From Paralvinella palmiformis (lineage: Eukaryota > Annelida > Polychaeta > Terebellida > Alvinellidae), in the NCBI GenBank assembly GCA_025642065.1, contig JAODUP010000445.1:1-64000 (forward strand): a stretch of DNA of 64,000 bases, given 5' to 3'. The notes below the pieces were generated by a model, which was given only the letters and a program-made list of their open reading frames with translations, ran no database searches and was not told the DNA's origin. Every line of letters begins with the position of its first letter. Positions within the stretch are counted from its first letter, which is position 1. The translations under genes were made by a program, and so were the position numbers. Of the stretch, positions 10,679-28,093 are shown piece by piece.

Positions 10679-12081
10679 CCAGTTGGAAGACTGGGATTTT
10701 TTTCACTGTATACAGCAAGAATATGCTATAGAGATAGATCTGAGGCAAACTTTGGGCAGATATTATAATCTTGTTTCATGAAGCTGGATTATTTCAAACT
10801 TTTCGATTACTGTATTTCAGAACTTCAAAGCATTAGGGCCAAGTTCAATTAATATTTTCAACAGTTAAAAAATATTAAAAGATCAAATGAATCATAAGGC
10901 ATTCTCGACACTTTTATTTCAGAAGCATATTTACTTCCTTCATTTAAAATATGTTTTTTCATAATAATTTTTGTTAACTTGAAAGATTTGTTATTGATGA
11001 GTGGTGTTGTCAGTGGTTAGTAATAAATTAACTGATTAATCAAAAATATATATGATTAATTTTGTAAAGTGTAGGAGGTCATGTTCCGAGTTCATAACTA
11101 GTATATTAGGCTATGTGGAATTTCAAGAATATGTGGTAACATGTTTAATATAAATATCAGAAATACTAATTATAAAATTATATGTGTTTGGTTATTTATT
11201 GCAATTTTCAATTGCTGTTATTTATTGTTTGCATTTGGTGTTCCACTTGAAAACAATGAAGTTAGTTGTGTTCTTGTTAGAGAATATTTACTTTTTAAAG
11301 TAAATGTTCAAGAATCAAAATATGAGCTGATTGTTTATCAAATGTCAATTTGGAAAGTTGTTTAAGTTGTGATCGAACAAGCCATTGTCCAATGGATTCT
11401 ACACTGCTTTAGAAATTATCTACTAGCGTGGAAAGCATTTTATTTACCAGAACAATTCCCACATGTTGTAATGTGTGCATAGATATAAACATTATTGTAT
11501 TAACATTATCCGCTTTTATTTCTGAAATGTGACAATTTAACAGTTTACCCAAGTATACCCAGCACCTAACCAAGTTGTAAACTTATTTTTTCGTTTAAGT
11601 GCCCAATTATTAATGCATTGTTGAGATATATAACCTGTGGTAATCTAGAGGATGTTTTACACATGTACTGTGGCATTTGCTAACACACACACACACACAC
11701 AAGTAATCAATTGGTGAATATAGAAAGAACCGTAATTATTTAAGAGTTGGGTTATGCTGCGGTACTTGGAATTTGTTATGTCTTTGATTATATGGTATCA
11801 GGAGTCTACAGTTACATTAATAATATAACCTGTAAATGTCCTAATGTTTAGCATATTTTTCTTTAGAAGGAGTGCAACAATCAAATAATAGCTTTTAAAA
11901 ACATATTGCGACCTAACACTGGCTAGATGATTTTGCCTGTCAAATAAATTCTTTCAGTTTAACATTATTGAAACTTGGTGTGGCTACGTGTGTGTTGTTC
12001 ATATTAAAATACTATGAAATGTTGGGTACAAAGGAATCTTTATTGTTGAGGTAAATCTCCACATACATTAATTATTGAGAT
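10679..12081. other. PRDX4-like 3' UTR and convergent intergenic space
   Basis: No further exon is supported. The stretch holds a short (AC)n near 11683-11700 and otherwise AT-rich unique sequence. The open frame at 11141-11365 has no recognisable feature and is probably chance. Confidence 0.5.
11022..11027 (+). terminator. Possible poly(A) signal for PRDX4-like gene
   Basis: AATAAA lies 344 bases after the stop codon. A second AATAAA near 11944 is an alternative. Which one is used cannot be told from sequence. Confidence 0.35.
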
Positions 12082-12087
12082 TTTATT
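12082..12087 (-). terminator. Likely poly(A) signal of NSUN4
   Basis: AATAAA on the minus strand, 135 bases past the NSUN4 stop codon, a normal distance for a short 3' UTR. Confidence 0.5.
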
Positions 12088-12222
12088 CTGGCATTAGTAT
12101 GTTGTGACCATAAAATCGTACAAAATATTTCTTGACTTCTAAATGTAAGAAATCCCATGAATAATTCATCACTTGTCTTTGATAGATTTTCATCTGGACA
12201 CTGGGCATTCACATGTTGGCAT

Positions 12223-18442
<6,220 letters not shown>

Positions 18443-18699
18443 TGTGTAAAGCACACCTTGACAAGAAAACGTAGCAAGAACATTAAAGGCACGTGCAGGA
18501 AGTAAACAAACAGGTTAGAATACAGTTGTAACCTGGCTTATAATTGGTTGATTTCTAGCGAGCTGGCCAACCAGTGGCCATGGCTTAATGATAAGCCACG
18601 TCTAGTGAAGTAAGGAAGATGATCGCAGAAAGATTGTGTTCGGATTAGGTTTTACATTGCACTCTCATCAAACTTTGTATTTCGACTTTACATTTAAAT
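18443..18699. promoter_or_regulatory. Bidirectional promoter between NSUN4 and UBE2J1
   Basis: Only 257 bases separate the two divergent start codons, so both promoters and 5' UTRs must lie here. The space is less AT-rich than the flanking introns and contains two small inverted repeats, TGGCCAACCAGTGGCCA and GGCTTAATGATAAGCC, near 18565-18597. No TATA box is convincing in either direction. Confidence 0.7.
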
Positions 18700-21600
18700 A
18701 TGCAAGGACAGTACAGTCTCCGAAGTCCAGGTAATATTATCTGCGAAGGATCTTCATGTAAACTATTTACATAAGCACGGAAATTTGCATTGGTAAACAA
18801 CAACTTGAACAAGCATTCCCCAAAATCGATCATTATGATTATGATTCTGTGATTGTATGCTGATGATCTATAGATCTACTACTAATCTTCTTACTATTTG
18901 ATTTACTATTTGTTTAGTTTAATACCTTAAGTGATAAGTAAACCACTGATTTAAAAAGAAAACGGCATACCTTTTCTTTTCCATCTAGATGATAGATCTA
19001 GTCAGAGTTTGAATAGATCTATCTATTCTTGGCTGATCGCCTGATGAGAAAGAAAGGCATTTAAATTTAAAGTATTTTACTATTTACAAATTTTATGACA
19101 TTTTTCTTAGTCTTAAACCTGTTAAGCTGGGTTGAGATGCCTTCATCTGGCCATGGGTTTACTAGAAATGAGATTCTCTTGCATTGCTAAGTGGAGGGAA
19201 GCTGGCCATAGACATAGTCACATAGTGACAGTCTGTATTCCTGAAGATCAGAAGAAAGTGGTTTGTTCTAGAAGAAATGGATGAAACTAGCAAATGTGAA
19301 TTAACATTACAGCTAGATCTATATCAGTATATGAATTTGTTAAATATAACTTTATTATAAGCTGGTTGTAAAAACCCAGTATTCCAGCAGTCAAATTACC
19401 TGTTAATTATCCAGCTGGAATCACCATCAGGTAACAATTCATTCCCTAGATCTCTTTGATCTACTGATAATTATTGATGGTAATATCTGTCAGTGGATAT
19501 ATATTTATTAATATATTTATGCATGTATTAAATTATTTTAATCACTCACTGAGTAAACTAGGTCAGTTATCTGATTGTGGGAAATGTTATAAAATAAAGA
19601 TGGCAATAGAATAGTTTAATCTTCTGTTACTGTGTCAGATGTATATGTACAACTAACTTAACAGTTGAGTGTGTTGGGCTCCAAACAGTTCTGTTTATTA
19701 GCTAGCCAAATCACATACTGTAACCAAGTTCTTAAATAATAACACTCCATAAACATGCATAATGCCTTATGCTCAGGGTTGGCAAGTTTATGACACAATG
19801 TCAAAAACAATGGATTAATCCAGGGTTTATGTCTATGATGTCATGTCATAAACTGGTTTATGATATGTAAATGTCATAAACTGTCAAAAGCTTTTTTTAT
19901 ATATGAATATTAGCATAGCCAACAAATTTGAGACATATTTTCCCCTGAGATATACCTGAAAAGTAGTTTTTAGAATGGCTTAAATTATTAATATGTTATT
20001 AATATAATATTGTAATATTAAATTTAAAAGTAAAATTATTATACAATAAGTTAGGCCTGATTATTAGACTATGGTAATCATACAAAGTCAGTTGACCTGA
20101 TTGGTCTGCCATTTGTTACTAAAGCTTAGGGGGCAGTACTAATTCAATGGAACTATTCATTAATTGGATGACAAGCGAGACACTGCAATCTTGGGTTGGT
20201 GCTGGTATTTATCTGTGGCTGACCATGCATGCAGTGACAGTGGCTTCACTTAATGATCCTCCATGTGGCAAGAGCTCAAGATATCTGCTACTTTAATTCT
20301 ATTAATCCACTGAAGCTGGTATTTAACCACAGGATCCTCCAAGGACTTTGTGATTTAGATTATTGATGATTGACATATCAAGTGGACTGATTCAATTGTA
20401 CATGTGTGAACGATGTGAGAGTCTGTTAGTTATGGCTACTGAATAAAATATACCTCCAAATTATTTCTGTTATTACTGATTTGGAAAAATGTAAGAGAGA
20501 CAAACATAAAATATTATTTTACATTCGTGTTTATAATATATAAATATACTATACATGCATGGTCAGCCACAGATAAACACCAGCACCAACCCAAGATTGC
20601 AGTGTATTGCTTGTCATCCAATTAATGAATAGTTCCATTGAATTAGTCATGTCATAAACATGTTTACAAACCCAACCCTGATTATACTGCTTTCAAAAAG
20701 TGCAATTTAAGGACTATAGTAAGAAGAAAATACATATTTGAGTTCCAAGAACTATTGTATTGTGTGGAATATTAAAACATAAAGTATTGCATTGTCAAAA
20801 GTTTTCCTTGTAGATGATTTAGTATGCTGGAAAGGCAACGTTTACTAAATATTCATGTAGGCCCCTATTTGTCATTTATAAATTTTAATTGCCACTGCTA
20901 ATATCCATGGTTAGACATGGGGTCAATTGCAATTCCACATCCAATTTATCAATTCCATTTTTTACATACTACTTTTTACCATGAGAAGGTACTCCAAATA
21001 CCTACTTGGAATACCTACTCTGAGTAGTTTATATTCCAAGTAGGATTGTTATGGAAGAAATATTTCCGAATTAAGTGGTAAATTAATTTGTGGATTTTAT
21101 TTTTTGTAAGAAACTTCAGTTCTAAATTTATCAATTCCAATCCAAATTTTTTTTTAAATAATCAATTCCGAAATTAAATTGACCCCATGTCTGTCCATGG
21201 TGGTTTTGTTTTATATGGTACCTTTTAATTATTGTGTTAATTTGTTAACAAAGATAGATATAAATTATATAATGTTCTTCTTGTAATATTGACAGCTGTG
21301 AAGCGACTTATGAAGGAAGCCCAAGAATTGAGGAAACCCACAGAACAATATCATGCACAGCCTCTGGAGGTAAATTACATGTTAATAACACAGTTATTTT
21401 CTTATTATTGTGTTGGTTCTCCCAAATTAAAAGAAAACCTAAATTATTATGAAAATCTGATGCATATTACTGAGTCACATTTGTATTTTTCTTTTCTAGG
21501 ATAATTTATTTGAGTGGCACTTTACAATACGAGGTCCTGGAGACTCAGAGTTTAATGGTGGTATATATCATGGCCGTATTATCCTTCCACCAGAGTATCC

Positions 21601-24600
21601 AATGAAGCCACCAAGCATTATTGTGTTGACAGTAAGATATTTCGTTTGTGGCACATAGTAGCCTGATGTTAATATTGTTTATGAGAAAATGAGATGCCAC
21701 AATTAAGTAATTTTTTCAGGAGGTTTTATGCTTGGATAGGAATTGAGACACTGCTCAGTATCAAGCTGAATAGAAACTTATTACTTATTGAGCACTCTTC
21801 TTATGAGCAACAAACGAGGCATGCTATGAGTCTGTTAAAAGCTTGTTATAAAGGTCAGAGGATATTTTAAAACAGTGTCATATTTTTCTAGTTTTGTCAA
21901 GAAATTGTTCTATCAGAAATTATCTAAATATGAGCACAATAGTAAAAGTGATAAGGGATCTGATACTAAGCAATATAACTTTATAAGTAGTATATGAATT
22001 CCACTCTCTATATTTTATCCTCTAACTTTAACAGTATCTTTTAGCAGCACCTAGTTCATTTAAGAATGTATGTCATGTGTTAAGAGGTATCCCAAACCTA
22101 CCTCAATTTGAAACATCAGCATATACAATGTGATGTTATTTTTACTTATTTATCTGTTTTAATTCAAAAGAAATTGTGTAATATTGATGTTAATGTTCTG
22201 TTTATAAACTTTCTTCAACCTTATGGGAATTCTTGTTTGAAAAAATTAAAATAGGTTTAATTAACTGTATATAGTAGATTATCACTGAAAAATACTCTGA
22301 ATTGGTAAAAAGAAGCATGCATTTTGGACAGGTCCTATTCAAAAGAAGCAATATGCAGATCATTAAAACTGGGCATATTTAATACAAAAATTTGTTATTT
22401 CATGTAGAGGGAATTTATTAGTACTGTATGCAATACTGTTGCTATATTATTGTTCTAGGGTGCTATATGGTCCTGTATGTCTTTATTGAATTGCAAAAGT
22501 TGCCCACCCTGCTTTACATTAACTTATATTTGGATGATCTGCCCCACACTACAGTTCACATTCTCAGGGTTCTACCATCTTGCAAACTTTTTAAAAATTC
22601 TGGTCAACTGACATCTCCCTGTTTGCTAGTATATTTCCACATAAAGTTTCAATATTACATGTGTTCATAAAATAAATTTCATGATAGTTCATCTGAATCC
22701 AGTACATGACATTCATAATAAAATGTTAATTACTAGTGGGTCTTACATGCAAAAAGAAAGAAGTATGAGTTCTCATATTGTACGTAAATATTGCCTGAGC
22801 TGTGGAATTGAATATTAAAATTTTGTTTGTTATTTTACAGGCAAAATATAATTTCCGGTAGAAGTAAAAATTCATTCAAACAATAATCAGATTTTTTTTA
22901 ACGAAATAAGGACAGCAAAAGTGGCTGGTAACTGATAAGATAATTTGGTGTTCATGTTCATCTGTATACAAATGGACTAGTTCATGATAATGTCCAAGAT
23001 ATAAAAGGATTAAAGAATGGCATTGCACGGCAAAAATTATGAATCAGAATGTCTAATTAAACCAACAGTGCACATTATTGGAGAAAAGACTTTGTAAAAC
23101 CTATGACATAACAGCCTTTTAGGCATCTGATTTGGTGTATATGGTTTTGTCAGTGTTTCAAATTAAATTAATCACCATCAGTTTTAATTAAAAAAACAAT
23201 TTAATTAGTTTGACTTTTATTTCAAAATTTAACCCGTACTTTTTATTCAATGCTGATGTTCTCACTGATGAAGTAACAGCAGCTTATAATCTTAGCTATT
23301 AAATGTAGCTGTGGATTCTTTTATATTTTCGTCACTTCTCACTTTTGGCTATTCCTGATTGCTCAGATTTTGACGAAACTAGGAATTGAACATATATTTG
23401 ATCCTGTTCTGGATTTTCATAAACTAGAAATGGTCCACATTTGTAAATGTGTCGTCAGTCGAGATGGAGAATGATTTTGTAAAGATTAAGACATAAAATT
23501 GTGTAGGTTAGTCTGAGGCATCTATTTGGCAAAACATTTTTGTTTATGTGGGTAATGTTATAGTGAGTGAATAAAATAGATAGTGATCCTGCAGATAGAG
23601 CACAAGATATTCTGTTGCTAGTACATTAATGTTCATGATTTGCTGTGTACAGATATTTCTTATTAATAACTAATAGCAATAATTTTCATTTCATGCTACA
23701 TATTTTTTTACCTTTCAGCCAAATGGTAGATTTGAAACCCACACTAAGATCTGTTTAAGCATATCAGGACACCATCCTGAATCCTGGCAGCCATCATGGT
23801 CCAGTATGTTGTTTTTTATAGTTTATTGCTTAGTTAACTAACTTTGGTTTTGTAGCTGATCTGGAACTGAACAGGTTATCTCGTCTTTATATAATAATAT
23901 ATAACATGATTTTATATACTAGTGAACTACTATTATATAAGGAAGTATAAAATGCTATGATTTGTATTTTAAGGGTGATAAGGAGGCTTCTATTACAAAC
24001 TCAATGGAAGAAAAGTTCTGGATTGTTCTTTTTTGTAATTTTTTTATTCACCCCCCCCCCCTGATTTGTTGTTCTGTATTACCAGCCATAGGGATAACTT
24101 GTGCTGAGGTAAATCCATCTTACTTGAGAGACAGTGCCATATGCACAATTTCAGAGCCAGAAGAATTTATAAGATAGTCCTGGTCAGATGTTTTCTGTAT
24201 TCACTGCATATAAGTCATTAATTTGGAACTATTTTCTTAATTGGGTTTTTCCTCCACATTTGGAATGCTTTCATATTAAAATATAGCATGATTTTGTGCA
24301 GAAATAGATCACCTTAATATCTATCTGCAAGAAATGGTATTATAAGTAGAACAGTCAAAACCAAACACACAGCAAAAGTCTTGTTTCCAGAAGCTTGCAA
24401 TTAAGCCCAAAACTATAAATGTTGCTGTTGTATAGCCTATTTTGTGCACACAGTAGGCTAAATAGACTGAACTTCCTGCAAAAGTAATGAAGCAAAGTGA
24501 AAAATGAACCACCCTTCTTATATAGCATATCCGCTCATTTAGCCTACCTTGTGCACAAAAGTGGCCGTAAAACATCAGTCATCATCATCATCTGATTTGG

Positions 24601-27600
24601 TGTACATTTGTACTGGGTCATGATTTAGCAACACAGCACTTGTTTACTTGAAAAAATTTATCTGTTTTATATTATTTATATTATAATTTTGCCCCATTTC
24701 CGCCAAAACAAATTTCTCTCACTTTCATGAAGTCATATAACAGCTATCTTCACATGACTAACAAATATGAAGCTCTAAATGAACAAATGCTGTGTTTCAT
24801 ATTTCCAGATATATTCAAGATTGAAATTGTTTTGGCACCTGTAAGATGTTCAGTGGAACAGTTGGTTGTGTTGAAAAATGTTTGAGGCCTTTTATGCTTT
24901 GACTGCTGTTTCATATGGCTATTAACTTCATTTTCTCACATGTTCAGCTTCTGCTCACAGGTGTTTCGGGTGTTTATGGTTTTTTTCCGAATTTTTTTGG
25001 AAATTCTCCCTTTTTTATGCAAAAATGACAAAATTTACCTAATAGTTGGACACTTTATTTAGTTATATGTATTTCAAAGTGAATTTATCCACTGGATATG
25101 TTGGTTGATTACATATAAACCATATCTGTTTAATTTAAATATATTTAATGTCCCCCCATGGGATGGGTAGGCCTACGTATTTTAAACTTTATGTACAAAT
25201 AGAGCAAACGCAGTTGCATATTTTATCAATTTTTATGAGTAATAATGATTATACAACATTTGATACTGGTTATCCAAATAATGCTGTACCTCATATGAGC
25301 ACTAAATTGATTTAGTTATAGAATCCCAACGATAACAGTTGACACACACTGCTGCTTAAAACTGAAAGTGAATGAGGCCTTAGTAGTTCAAATACTAGTA
25401 TATGTACATTTGGCAGATTATCTTTTCTTTAAATCATTGGAGGCAAACTTATAAAAGACTGGTCGTTATGGCCATCAAGAGCATTTATGATACACACTAC
25501 ATGGGTGAATGGCACCCAACAATGATCCCTTGCAGACTCTGTTGGCCATGAAAGAAGAGAATCATACTTCATAGCAAGAAGTCTTTTAAAAGTCCAAATC
25601 ACATAGGCTTTCCCATGACTTATAGGGAATAAATGCCACTCTGCTTTTAAACCAAAGTCGCTTTCTTGTAAATTTTTCATAAAGATGTATTTGCGTGATT
25701 TTTTAAATAAATCCGAGATGACCAAATATTTCTTTTTTTAGAATATGGTTCTTTTATAGTAAAACACTTTATTGTAAATAGGAACTAATTTTTACAGTAA
25801 TGGAAATTGTAATAGTTTATACACTACACCGTTTACAAGATGACATTTGCTGTTTAAGCAGTGTGACAGTCAGTACAGTTGGCCATTTCTTGTATCAAAT
25901 GCCTAGTTGGCATCTATTCTTATTATTGGAGATGAAATGCATGTTTAGATCTTAATGATATAATTTTATTGTTGTTGTTGTTTAGTACGTACAGCACTGT
26001 TGGCCATCATAGGTTTCATGCCAACTCATGGAGCAGGGGCTATGGGCTCGCTGGACTATACTTCTGAAGAAAGGAAAAGATTGGCTAGAAAGTAAGTGAT
26101 GTGTAGGTGGGTGGTTGTTAAAGACGTATTTTGTTTATCTGAATTTTTTTTCAAGAGGAACCTCAAAAGCTGATATCATATCATTTTGGAAAATTTCTTA
26201 CATTTCAATTTTTCTGTTAATATATCTGTTGTATCTCTCAGATCCCTTGATTACAAATGTCCCGTATGTGGTGGCGTTAAGGACTTACTGCACCCAGTTA
26301 CTGATGCATCTAAAGCTGACAGTGAAGAGGCAAAGGAACTAGCTTCACAGATCAATTTCCAGGCTGGTTTTATTTTATTATTCTGTTTTGTCAATTCCAG
26401 TTCCACTCAATTCCATTTAGTCAATTCTACATCAAGTTTTTAAATTCCAATTCAATTCCAAATTGATCAATTCCGATTCTGTTTTTTTTAAATGAGCAGT
26501 TCCGGAATTGACCATCAATTACAATTCTGAAATTGAATTGCCCCCATGTCTGCCGTGGGTTTTCTGATATAGTCCAAGCTGTTCAGGACATCCTGCGGAA
26601 CTTTGAGCACAGAGCAAAGCATCTTCAGCTGACTGTTTCATCTGGTCTTGTTTGTAGCCTGTAGCTTTGTGCATCCATCAAACAAATCAGTAGCTGAAGT
26701 TGACTGGTGCACATGCGAAATGAGATTCCCGACTTTTGTGATAACATTATTCATTTGACCAGCTTGCTCGAGACCATCCTTCACCACAAGTAGGAGCGTG
26801 TGAGCAAAGCACAGACTTTGATATACTTACTCAAAGTACCTACTCCAATCACTGATTACCTACTTGGGATACCTGCTCCGAGTAGTTTATATTCAAAGTA
26901 GGATTGTCACAGAAGAAATATTTCTGAATTAAAAAATTAAATGGTAAATTAATTTGTGGATTTAATTTTTTATAGCAAACTTCAATTCCAAATTTATCAA
27001 TTCCAATTTTATTTTTATAATTTTTATTCCGGAATTGAATTTTCTGCTGATGAATTAATGAATTTTTTTTACAATCAGTGTGTGTGTGTGAAAAATATGT
27101 TTTGTATCATTAGTTGTACATTCACATTTCTATTTAACAATGCTTGAACCAGTGTAAAAATATGTTTGCCCAACCCGCCAAATAATTAAGAGTGATTTAT
27201 AATCTAATTAATCTTTGATGAATCAACCAGTATTTGGTTTAACATTGATATTGTTTGACATGTTGTGTTTATCTTCATTTGGACAGGGTGAAAAACAGAA
27301 GTCAGCAGATAATCTAGATCAGAAACAGCAGGACAACAAAGAGAATGTCACACCATCAACAAGTGTCAGTCCACCAACATCCTCCTCATATCCAGGTATG
27401 ATGATGCCACCATGGGCACAGATGCCAGGTGCCACCTTTGGCTATAATCCTTTTGCACCTCAAGAAGCTAGTAACACAAGAGTCCAAGGAACCAATGGAG
27501 CATCACAGATGAGACCACCCATACCCTTTGCGCAGTTTATGGCAATGCAGTCGATGATGCAGCAGCAAATGCGTGGTATGGTGCCACCACAAATGATGGT

Positions 27601-28093
27601 TCCAGGCTGGGGGATGCCGGGTGCAATGCCAGGAAGTCAACCTGGTTCCCCCATATCACAGATAGCTGGTACAGCAACTAATGTGCCACCTACCCACAGT
27701 AAGCCAGATTTAACCAGTTCATCTACATCTTCCTCTAGTTCTGCTAATGCTACGCCATCTGTCAGCAAGGTGTCCACCACAAATCAAACATCTGCTTCAT
27801 TGGATGCTTCTAGCTCATCTGTGACTTCCACATCCCAGTCACCAGATGGCAGAACAATCGGCCAAGGTGTTCGACAGAGAGCAGCAGTATCTAGATCCGA
27901 GCCAGATCCATCATTGGAGAGACCAGTTAGCTCTGATAGATCTCAAGCATTGCGTAGAAATGGTGAAATACAGGCACCCAGTGGGTTGACCCAAATGATC
28001 ATGGCAGTACTAGCTGTTGGCATCCTAATTTTGTTGTTAAGACGCCTATCAATGATGGGTATACTGAGATTTGATCAGAATGCAGAACTGTGA
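18700..28093 (+). CDS. UBE2J1: UBE2J1-like ER-anchored ubiquitin-conjugating enzyme
   Basis: Seven exons: 18700-18730, 21296-21369, 21500-21631, 23719-23803, 25986-26091, 26242-26362, 27287-28093, giving 451 residues. The start MQGQYSLRSP joins AVKRLMKEAQELRKPTEQYH exactly as in animal UBE2J1. The Ubc fold has DNLFEWHFTIRGPGDSEF, PPEYPMKPPSI and PNGRFETHTKICLSISGHHP, with catalytic Cys91, and lacks the usual HPN motif as Ubc6-family E2s do. A Met/Pro/Ser-rich linker leads to a C-terminal membrane anchor (MIMAVLAVGILILLL, about 419-436) and a short lumenal tail. UBE2J1 works with SEL1L-HRD1 in ER-associated degradation. The linker is much longer than in the human protein (318 residues). All junctions are GT-AG except intron 6, which needs a GC donor at 26363. 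Confidence 0.95.
19774..20680. mobile_element. hAT-like element, 907 bp, with internal foldback
   Basis: It begins CAGGGTTGGCAAGTTTATGA and ends TTTACAAACCCAACCCTG, so the ends are inverted repeats. The flanking 8-mers CTTATGCT and ATTATACT agree at 6 of 8 positions, suggesting an aged target duplication. The left end repeats the word GTCATAAAC four times or more and the right end has it once. Inside, about 94 bases at 20138-20231 recur inverted at 20554-20647 with only a few changes. No transposase is visible. It lies in UBE2J1 intron 1. Confidence 0.8.
20912..21193. mobile_element. hAT MITE, 282 bp, with 8-bp target duplication
   Basis: The ends are TAGACATGGGGTCAATT on the left and AATTGACCCCATGTCTG on the right (consensus CAGACATGGGGTCAATT). 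Both flanks carry TCCATGGT (20904-20911 and 21194-21201), an exact 8-bp duplication. Subterminal regions are filled with ATTCC/AATTC repeats, and the core has ACCTACTTGGAATACC and TTCCAAGTAGGATTG. The right two thirds match 26833-27045, next to a hAT transposase fragment. It lies in UBE2J1 intron 1, about 100 bases before exon 2. Confidence 0.92.
22000..23718. other. UBE2J1 intron 3 interior, nothing recognised
   Basis: AT-rich intron sequence without coding potential, transposon ends or long repeats that I can see. Confidence 0.5.
24440..24595. mobile_element. Rearranged SINE relic
   Basis: The segment TTGTGCACAAAAGTGGCCGT followed by AAAACATCAGTCATCATCATC matches the 3' end of the SINE at 54647-54832. 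The preceding AATGAAGCAAAGTGAAAAATG matches the same SINE body in inverted orientation. It is therefore a rearranged or head-to-head copy, in UBE2J1 intron 4. Confidence 0.65.
25429..25725 (-). other. 98-codon open frame, possibly transposon-derived
   Basis: The minus-strand frame contains AEWHLFPISHGKAYVIWTF. It faintly recalls an E-W-x-F-F-A-x-S-H-G-K stretch in uncharacterised invertebrate proteins linked to transposons. There is no splice context that would tie it to a host gene, and it lies in UBE2J1 intron 4 on the opposite strand. The family link is from memory and weak. Confidence 0.25.
26363..27050. mobile_element. hAT element mosaic filling most of UBE2J1 intron 6
   Basis: From left to right there is an ATTCC/AATTC-rich arm ending in GAATTGCCCCCATGTCTG (right-end TIR of the 282-bp MITE family, to 26552), a transposase fragment on the minus strand (26553-26814), and then 26833-27045, which matches the core and right arm of the MITE at 20912-21193 (ATACCTGCTCCGAGTAG, AAATTAATTTGTGGATTTAA). 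No clean left terminus or target duplication is visible, so two copies or a rearranged one are joined. The left arm begins directly at the exon 6 boundary. Confidence 0.8.
26553..26814 (-). pseudogene. hAT (ZBED-like) transposase fragment
   Basis: The minus strand stays in one frame for about 87 codons. It contains LCFAHTLLLVVKDGLEQAG, then KVGNLISHVHQSTSATDLF, then KLQATNKTR, a TGA where the family has Trp, and then NSQLKMLCSVLKVPQDVLNS. The C-F-A-H-T-L box, the H-x-S-T stretch and the T-R-W-N box identify a hAT transposase of the kind related to ZBED4. It is truncated at both ends. Confidence 0.85.

Noticed and set aside
27215..27286. In-frame extension of UBE2J1 exon 7 with a signal-peptide-like start
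   Set aside because: A normal acceptor (TTTGGACAG) at 27286 and the need to join exon 6 make this intron; the hydrophobic run is chance.
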